Below, one piece after another: positions 7,142-12,970 of a stretch of 12,970 nucleotides of DNA. This DNA is from Acanthamoeba sp. SK_2022b (taxonomy: Eukaryota > Discosea > Longamoebia > Acanthamoebidae). The first letter of the stretch is position 1. Each line of letters starts with the position of its first letter. The position numbers and the translations under genes are program-made. The notes below the pieces were generated by a model. That model searched no databases. It was not told the DNA's origin and saw only the letters and a program-made list of their open reading frames with translations. The DNA lies in the NCBI GenBank assembly GCA_027943245.1, contig JANDJZ010001016.1, positions 1 through 12,970 of the forward strand. The letters run 5' to 3'.

Positions 7142-8299
7142 TCTCATATCTTTCCTGCTTGAAATAGTAGTATTGACCCATCTTCATTGTTGCATATCAC
7201 TTCAAGTGACAGAATTGAAGTTGGGATGCCTAGGTTGATCATCTTGAATCCGTTGTGTAGCACCTTCTTGATGCCAGGTACAAACCGTTCTGGCATGTAG
7301 ATCACACAGTCATCGACATAGACCACTACGTAGACTGCATGCTTGCCCTTGTACCTGATGTAGACACATGGGTTGGCATGTGTTGGTGTGAATCCTCTTG
7401 TATGTAGGTGTGCATCAAGGGTCTGGTTCCACTCAAGGGGTGCTTGTTTGAGTCCATAAAGACTCTTGTGTAGCAGACAGACATGATCTGAACGCCCCTC
7501 ATCCACAAAACCCTTGGGTTGTTGCATGTGTTTTCTTTGGGAAGGGTGGCATTGAGAAATGCTCTGGTTACGTCCATCTGATGGACTGTGTAGCTGACCT
7601 GTATGGCTATCACAATGAGTACCTGTAGGTGCTTGAGATGTACTACTGGTGCAAATGTTTCATTGAAGTCTACTCAGTACACTTGGGTGAAGCCTCTCAC
7701 TATCCAATGGGCCTTGAACTGGTTGATTGAGCTGTCCCCATGATGCTTGACCTTGAATTGCCACTTGGTGTTGATGATCTTCCTCCTGGTGGGTGGGGGT
7801 AGCAGTTTGAATGTACCGTTCATCATTATTGTGTTGTACTCGTCGCGCATGGTGGCTTTCCAGTCTTTGGCATGTGACAAGTTGATGGTTCAATGTATGT
7901 TGACAGGATCTTGATGCTATTCTCATCCTGGTATAGCTTGTCTTCTCTTGTGATGCAGGCGTGGAACTCTTGAGAGTAGAGTTTGGGTGCTGTCCTTGTG
8001 CGTGTTGGTGGTTTCTTGGGTGTGGGACACATTCTGTCATGCCACAGAATTGGTGTGGGTTTCTTCTTGCTGGTTGTCTTGCGTCCTCTGTTGTCCAGCT
8101 CTTCGTCCGATGAGGTTGCATCCTCTGTGTGGCTGGGGTCGCTGGTTTCTTCTACCTTGCTAGCTGGTTTGTTTTCCTGGTTGCTGGCTTCCTCTTTGAT
8201 GGGTCCTTTATAAAGGGTGACTGGTTTGGGTTCGTTGTGGTGAATTTCTGCCCTGGTTGTGGGTGGCAATGGGGGCAGTACTGTGAGTGCTAGGTCCAC
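7142..8299 (-). pseudogene. Reverse transcriptase with acidic linker, copy 1
   Basis: This is the same part of pol as 5620-6672, in its expected place after integrase. It carries an acidic linker (KEEASNQEN, SSDEELDN), then DEYNTIMMNG, FKAHWIVRGFTQV, an ETFAPVV segment that is intact here, QMDVTRAFLNATLP, SLYGLKQAP and the YVDD active site in VVYVDDCVIY. The frame is broken by a 1-nt deletion near 7890, a TGA near 7674, and another 1-nt deletion near 7525. It ends at a large deletion of the connection region. Against copy 2, Arg positions are mostly Gln or His, the outcome of G-to-A on the coding strand at CpG, the mirror of copy 2. It is not functional. Confidence 0.9.
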
Positions 8300-9151
8300 G
8301 TCCAGGTCTCATACATTGATAGGCTCCTTGCTGGGGCCTTCTGGAACGTTAAATATCACATCTCTCATCTCTAACGCTTTATTTTTGATCAGGATTTGGT
8401 GGTGCGAGGTGTCCGCTTGTGCTGGGCCAAGGTAGATTCTGAAGCGCGTTTGATCTGCCAGCTTGTTTCTGCCCACTGGGTTGGTGAGCACCTCAACACA
8501 TTGACCAAACCTGTGCAGATAACTGATGTCTACATGTGATTTGCTCTTGTTGGACCATTGGCTGAGTGGGGTGTTGAAGTTGTTTGCCGTTGTCAGTAGC
8601 TGGTTGTTGATTGCGCAGGCCATGAGTGCGGCTTCTCCCCAGTACTTTGGTGACATGTCTGTGTCTTGAAGCATACACCTGACCATCTCTAGTAGTGTGG
8701 TTGAAGTGTTCTGCCACTCCATTGTGCTTGGGTGTGTGCACTGGTGTCCTCTTGTGTGTGATCCTTTTCTTGACTAGGTAGCGTTGGACCGCAGCACTTG
8801 TGTATTTGCCTCCCTGGTCACTCCACAGTACTCTGCATCATTGGTCAATGCCTGCTGACTTGAGAAAGTGTCTGATCGACTTGCAGACCTCACTCCTGTG
8901 TTGGATGAGGTAGATCGTTGCGTACTGGCTGTAGTCATCAATGAATGACATGTAGTACCACTTACCTGTGGTGTGTCCACTGGTAGTGGTCCACACACGT
9001 CTGTGTGGACCTGCTTGAGGGGTCTGGTTGCTCTTGGGGCTGGTCTGTTGTGGATGTCTGGCCATGTTGCTTTTGCTTGAATGCACACATTGCATGGCAA
9101 GAGTGTGCCTCCAGCATGTGCCAGTCCAAGGGACTTGATTAGGGCACATAG
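8300..9151 (-). pseudogene. Integrase domain of pol (interrupted)
   Basis: Integrase joins element cDNA into host DNA. The zinc-binding half is split: its His residues are at the end of the gag-protease frame (LHRHYRHVG) and its cysteines in CNVCIQAK near 9090. The catalytic triad is visible across frames: HTDVCGPL, WSDQGGKYTS, and NGVAEHF, with 35 residues between the second Asp and the Glu as in the D,D-35-E class. A C-terminal region with YWGEAALMACAIN and RFRIYLG follows, typical of copia integrases. Breaks are a frame change near 9150, another near 8985, a TGA at 8838-8840, a frame change near 8700 and a TGA at 8309-8311. Only one copy exists in the element, so the CG decay cannot be compared here. 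Confidence 0.88.
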
Positions 9152-10465
9152 TCATGTCTCGCCTACGTGTCTGTAGTGGCGGTGGAGCTGGTTGAGTGAG
9201 TAGTTTTCCTGGATGACATTCACTTGAGGCTGTGTTGGCTGGATTGGCTTGATTGGTAGTGCCAGCATACCCCCTTGTAGTGTTGCCTGGAGTACCTTTT
9301 GACCCTCATGGTTGAACACGCTTCCTCCTGAGTGGTTGATCTGGACCTCATTCCCTCTGGCTGTCACCATGGCTGTGGAGATGAGGTTCTTTGCAAGTCC
9401 TGGCGTGTACAGTACTCTTGCAAATGTTACCACCTCTTTGACTCTGTCCACCTGCATGTTCGTGTGTATGACTCTGAGCCCTTCAATTTTGCACTTGAAG
9501 TTGTCGCTGAGCAGTAGACTCTGCCCTTTGGCCTTGAGACTGATGTAGTCATGTAGCCAGTCCTTCCTGCATGTGATGTGTGCAGTTGCTCCAGAGTCCA
9601 AATACCAGTGGTCTTTGGACTCTGTGATGGCCAGTACTTGCTTGGTTGCTGAGAAAATGGTCTCTTCTCTTGCGCTGGTGCTTTGCTGGCTGCCTCCCTT
9701 GCTATCTCTGGGCCTCTTGCCCTTGAGCTTGGGACAATTGCATCTTCTATGCCTGACCTCACTGCACTTGAAGCACTTACCAGTAAATTTTCTGGGTTTG
9801 CCGTCATTGGACTTTGCACTGGAGTTTCGCTCCTGTTGTCCTTGTGGTGCTTGGACGATGTTAATGGACTTGTGTGTTGCTGACTTTGCAATGTGGGCAG
9901 CCTCACACTGGAATAGTAGTTGCTTGGCCTCTCCATAGTTCATTTCTCTCGCACTCTTGATGATGGTCTGTATGGACTTGTACTCCTCTGGGAGTCCATG
10001 GAGCATGATTGCAAGTGCTAGGTTCTCATCCACCTTGTAGTCCTGACCTGCCAGGTCCTTCATGGCCTTGTCTAGCCACCTGAAGTACGTGTCCAAGGTC
10101 TCTCTGGGCTTGTATCGCATCCTCAAGTAGCGCGGGAGGTAGAGCATGCAGTACCCTGTAGTCTTTGGTGTGAGCTGCTCATTGAGTGCCTTCAGCATCT
10201 CCCTCAGGTCTTTGAGGTGCAAGCATATTGACCTGAACTGTGTATCCAGACACAGAATGATAAAGCCAGCCACCTGCTGCATTCTCATTCGTCTGTTGTT
10301 GTCTCTGTTATTGGCCTTCTCCTTGCCTGTGCCTCTGGGCTGGTTGGTGAACGCAACATCCCACAGGTTCTGTGAGAGCAAGATGAACTCAAGCTCCTCA
10401 TGCCAGGTGCTGTACTCAGTGACCAATCAGAGTATGTATCTCTTGGTGACTTTGTAGTTACTCAT
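9152..10465 (-). pseudogene. gag and protease (5' part of gag-pol)
   Basis: Gag forms the particle; the aspartic protease cuts the polyprotein. The most likely original start is the ATG at 10463-10465, 21 bases from the LTR, but codon 13 is TGA (10427-10429). The open part therefore begins at the next Met, at 10426 (424 codons). Counted from that Met, a copia-type capsid (LWDV near residue 21, LHGLPEEYKSI near 142-152) leads to a zinc knuckle CFKCSEVRHRRCNC at 218-231 and the protease motif LDSGA at 276-280. The segment SLNQLHRHYRHVG at the C-terminus is the start of the integrase zinc domain, where the frame stops. The Gly normally before His in the knuckle is Arg here. A related, rearranged gag piece lies at 6673-6971. 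Confidence 0.9.
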
Positions 10466-10472
10466 TGTGAGC

Positions 10473-10486
10473 GTGGGCCCATAACC
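10473..10486 (-). other. Primer binding site for a half initiator tRNA-Met
   Basis: On the + strand GTGGGCCCATAACC sits directly against the 5' LTR, so the element RNA carries its complement GGTTATGGGCCCAC. This pairs with the anticodon arm of a eukaryotic initiator tRNA-Met (GGGCCCATAACC, anticodon CAT), not with the tRNA 3' end. Priming by a cleaved 5' half of initiator tRNA is established for Drosophila copia; here it is inferred from the match and its position. The gag ATG follows 8 bases later. Confidence 0.82.
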
Positions 10487-10712
10487 TGCTGTGATATACA
10501 CTTTGTGGTGAAGAGTAAAGTGTGAAGTGAGAGAGAACAGGGTTCTCTCTGGTTTTATTACTGCTGAATATATTGTTGTAGACAGTTGTACTACAACATA
10601 ACTCCTAAACTTTAAGGCATGCCTTAATGAGCTAGGAGCTCATTAAGTCCTAGCTCATTTCGTGTTCCAGAGTGACTGTTGATCTGAGTACCTTATTAGG
10701 TAACTCACAACA
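10487..10712 (-). repeat. 5' LTR of the copia-type element
   Basis: This LTR supplies the promoter end of the element. It is 226 bp, differing from the 3' LTR at two bases (TGC for TGT at the edge, TATACAC for TATACGC). The TATA-like run, AATAAA signal and hairpins of the 3' LTR all recur here. TCACAACA marks its right edge, after which the satellite starts at once with GTGTGGTGG. Confidence 0.93.
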
Positions 10713-11140
10713 GTGTGGTGGTGGTGTTGTGGTGGTGTTGTGGTGGTGTTGTGGTGATGTGGTGTTGTGGTGATGTTGTGGTGATGTGGTGGTGGGTGGT
10801 GTGGTGGTGGTGGTGGTGATGTGGTGGTGTGGTGGTGATGTGGTGGTGTTGAGGTGTTGTGGTGGTGTTGTGGTGGTGTTGTGGTTGTGTTTTGGTGTGG
10901 TGGTGTTGTGGTGTGGTGGTGTTGTGATGGTTGTGGTGGTGCTGGTGTTGCTGTCGTGGTGTTGTGGTGTTGTGGCAATGATGCTGTTGTGGTATTGTGA
11001 TGGTTGTGGTGGTGTTGTGATGGTTGTGGTGGTGTTGTGGTGATGTGGTGTTGTGGTGGTGTTGTGGTGTTGTGGTGGTGTTGTGTGTGGTGGTGTTTTG
11101 TTGTGGAGTTGTGGTGCTAGTGTTGTGGTGTTGTGTTATG
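10713..11140. repeat. TG-word satellite array, G/T-rich strand up, right of the element
   Basis: This is the same TG-word grammar as the left arrays, with no gene. It includes a 20-21-bp tandem pair around GTGATGGTTGTGGTGGTGTT near 10994-11035. It ends at a near-palindromic switch centred on TGTACA (11139-11144). Confidence 0.88.
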
Positions 11141-12347
11141 TACACCATACCACCAACACCACCATCACCACCACAGCACCACATCCCCACCACACCACCA
11201 TCACACCACAAAATCACCACAACACCACCATATCACCACATCCCCACAACACCAGCACAACAGCACCACAACATCACAACAATACTATCACCACACCACT
11301 ACAACACCACTACAACGCCACCACATCACAACATCACCATATCACCACAACAACACCACAACACTACTATTACACAACTACAACACCACACCACTACAAC
11401 ACCACTACCACTAACATCATCACTACATCACCACACAACCACAACACCACAACATCACCACCATCACCACAACATCACCACACCATCACAACACCACCAC
11501 ACTACCACACCACCACACTACAACACCACCATGCTACCACAGCACCACCACAACATCACAATACTCAACAGCACAACGACAACAGCACATCACCGCAACA
11601 ACACCACAGCAATACCACAACATAACCACCACAACACCACCACAACATCACAACAACACCACTACAGCACCAGCATGCAACATGCCCCATGCCACAACTT
11701 AACCACCACAACACCACCACAACACCATCACAACAGCAAACACAACAACATCACAACACAACACCACCACATCACCACACAACACCACTACACCATAACC
11801 ACACACCATCAGCACAACAACATCACCACACAACAACACCACCACCACAACATCACCACAACATCACCATAACTACACACCATCACCACAACATCACCAT
11901 AGCACCACCACTACACAACAACACCACCACAACAGCACAACAACATCACCACAACATCACCACCTCATCACCACCTCATCACCTCATAACCACAACACCA
12001 CACCACAACACCACACCACCCCACTATCACAACATCACCACAACACCTCCACTCCATCACAACACTACCCCCACCACAACATTACCACAGCACCACAACA
12101 TCACCACAACACTACCACACCACCACCACAACACCACCACACCACCACCACTCCATCACAACATCACAATACCACAACAACACTACCACACCACCACCAC
12201 AACACCACCACAACACCTCCACAACACCACAACAACACTACCACACCACCACCACAACAACAACACCACACCACCACCACAACACCACAAAAAAACACCA
12301 CCACAACACTACTACCACCACAACACCACCATTACACCACCACAACG
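11141..12347. repeat. Inverted satellite block, C/A-rich strand up
   Basis: For about 1.2 kb the + strand consists of CAC, CAA and CAT words, the reverse complement of the flanking arrays, so the satellite is inverted here. It has no gene. The long open frames of His/Asn/Thr/Pro come from the absence of stop words. A 55-bp direct repeat (ACCACAACAACACTACCACA at 12171 and 12226) shows local tandem growth. Its border with the left array is near-palindromic and its right border (about 12346-12349, ACAACGCTGTGATGG) is less exact. Confidence 0.88.
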
Positions 12348-12970
12348 CTGTGATGGTGTGGTGATGGTGGTGTGACGGTGTTATGATGTGGTGATGGTGT
12401 TGTGATGGTGTTGTGATGATGTTGTGATGGTGTTGTGATGATGTGGTGTTGTGATGGTGTTGTGGTGATGTGGTGTTGTGATGGTGTTGTGGTGATGGTG
12501 TGGTGTTGTGTTGGTGATGGTGTTGTTGTGTTGGTGATGGTGTTGTGGTGATGGTGTTGTGATGTTGTGGTGATGGTGTGGTGATGGTGGGGTTGTGATG
12601 TGATGATGGGGTGTAGTGGTGATGTGGTGGTGTTGTGGTGGTGTTTTGGTGTTGTGGTGGTGATGTGTTGTGGTGGTGTTGTGTTGTTGTGATGGTGTTG
12701 TGGTGTTGTGGTGGTGATGTTGTGGTGCTGTGGTGTTGTGGTGATGTTGTGGTGGTGTTGTGATGATGTTGTGGTGGTGATGTTGTGGTGGTGTTGTGAT
12801 GTTGTTGTGGTGGTGATGTTGTGGTGGTGTGGTGATGGTGTGGTGATGTGGGGGTGATGGTGGTGTGATGGTGCTGTGGTGGTGCTGTGGTGATATGATG
12901 GTGTTGTGGTGGTGATGGTGGTGGTGGTGTGGTGATATGGTGGTGGTGTGATGATGATGTGGTGATGGTG
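12348..12970. repeat. TG-word satellite array, G/T-rich strand up, to the window end
   Basis: After the inverted block the array returns to the original strand polarity and runs off the window. TGATGGTGTTG words are denser than elsewhere. No gene or other feature is seen. Confidence 0.87.

Larger units (their letters stand above)
4605..10712 (-). mobile_element. Ty1/copia-type LTR retrotransposon, full length but defective, with internal pol duplication
   Basis: The element is 6108 bp and transcribed on the minus strand. It has 226-bp LTRs at both ends (TGTTGTGA/TGCTGTGA at the left end of each, TCACAACA at the right), a primer binding site touching the 5' LTR and a purine run touching the 3' LTR. 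The order gag, protease, integrase, reverse transcriptase, RNase H is diagnostic of the copia group. The interior is abnormal: RT and RNase H occur twice, joined by a piece of gag. All frames are interrupted by stops, single-base shifts or deletions, so it cannot make its own proteins, although its LTRs, PBS and PPT look usable in trans. Flanks are GTGAT (left) and GTGTG (right), not a clean target duplication. Because the surrounding array is low complexity, that neither supports nor excludes one insertion. Confidence 0.93.

Noticed and set aside
4605..10712. Two nested complete retrotransposons
   Set aside because: No LTR, PBS or PPT lies between the two pol copies, so the double layout is internal rearrangement and not nesting.
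4600..10717. Target-site duplication of the complete element
   Set aside because: Flanks are GTGAT and GTGTG. Partial agreement is expected by chance in this array, so no duplication is claimed.
10713..11140. CRISPR array or regular satellite
   Set aside because: No constant repeat alternates with unique spacers; similarity is diffuse low-complexity sequence.
11024..11872. Long open frames of His/Asn/Thr/Pro or Val/Trp/Cys in the arrays (also 1399-2016, 2810-3343, 3670-4410, 11689-12375)
   Set aside because: They arise because the repeat words contain few stop codons. They have low-complexity products, no domain and no conserved start, and equally long frames occur on both strands.

Overview
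The window looks like a repeat-rich intergenic block of a eukaryotic nuclear genome. The evidence is a Ty1/copia-type LTR retrotransposon, a solo LTR, a MITE-like insert and kilobases of degenerate TG-based satellite. No host gene, rRNA or tRNA gene was found. The organism cannot be named from sequence alone. Two hints are (i) almost total replacement of CpG by TpG or CpA, which implies CpG cytosine methylation or a RIP-like mutator, and (ii) a primer binding site complementary to an initiator tRNA anticodon arm reading GGGCCCATAACC, the animal/plant form rather than the budding-yeast form. Plants, algae, animals and slime moulds all remain possible.

Layout. Positions 1-1957 are a G/T-rich array of TG words with internal duplications and one 77-bp inverted C/A island (1631-1707). 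Positions 1958-2165 are a unique-sequence insert with 21-bp near-perfect inverted ends. Positions 2166-3505 are array again. Positions 3506-3721 are a solo LTR with a perfect 5-bp target duplication. Positions 3727-4604 are array. Positions 4605-10712 are a full-length but dead copia-type element on the minus strand. It has two 226-bp LTRs (2 differences), a PBS abutting the 5' LTR and a short PPT abutting the 3' LTR. Positions 10713-12970 are array that flips strand polarity twice (G/T-rich, then C/A-rich from 11141 to about 12347, then G/T-rich).

The element reads, in its own direction (right to left): gag, protease, integrase, reverse transcriptase (copy 1), a truncated RNase H (copy 1), a stray internally deleted gag/protease piece, reverse transcriptase (copy 2), complete RNase H (copy 2), 3' LTR. 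The second half of pol is therefore present twice, joined through a chimeric gag fragment. Every reading frame is broken by stops, frameshifts or deletions, so it is annotated as pseudogenes. In life the parts would encode the capsid, protease, integrase and reverse transcriptase/RNase H of one polyprotein.

The most striking signal is the way the duplicated parts differ. Almost all differences are CA in one copy against TG in the other, or CG against one of these. The direction is coordinated over kilobases: the part at 4.9-6.95 kb carries CA on the + strand, while its partners at 6.97-8.2 kb and 9.7-9.95 kb carry TG. By hand count about 70 differences go this way and about 5 the other. This is the signature of CpG deamination hitting one strand in one copy and the opposite strand in the other. 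The switch falls at the chimeric junction near 6950-6972. The same CG/TG alternation appears between duplicated segments of the satellite.
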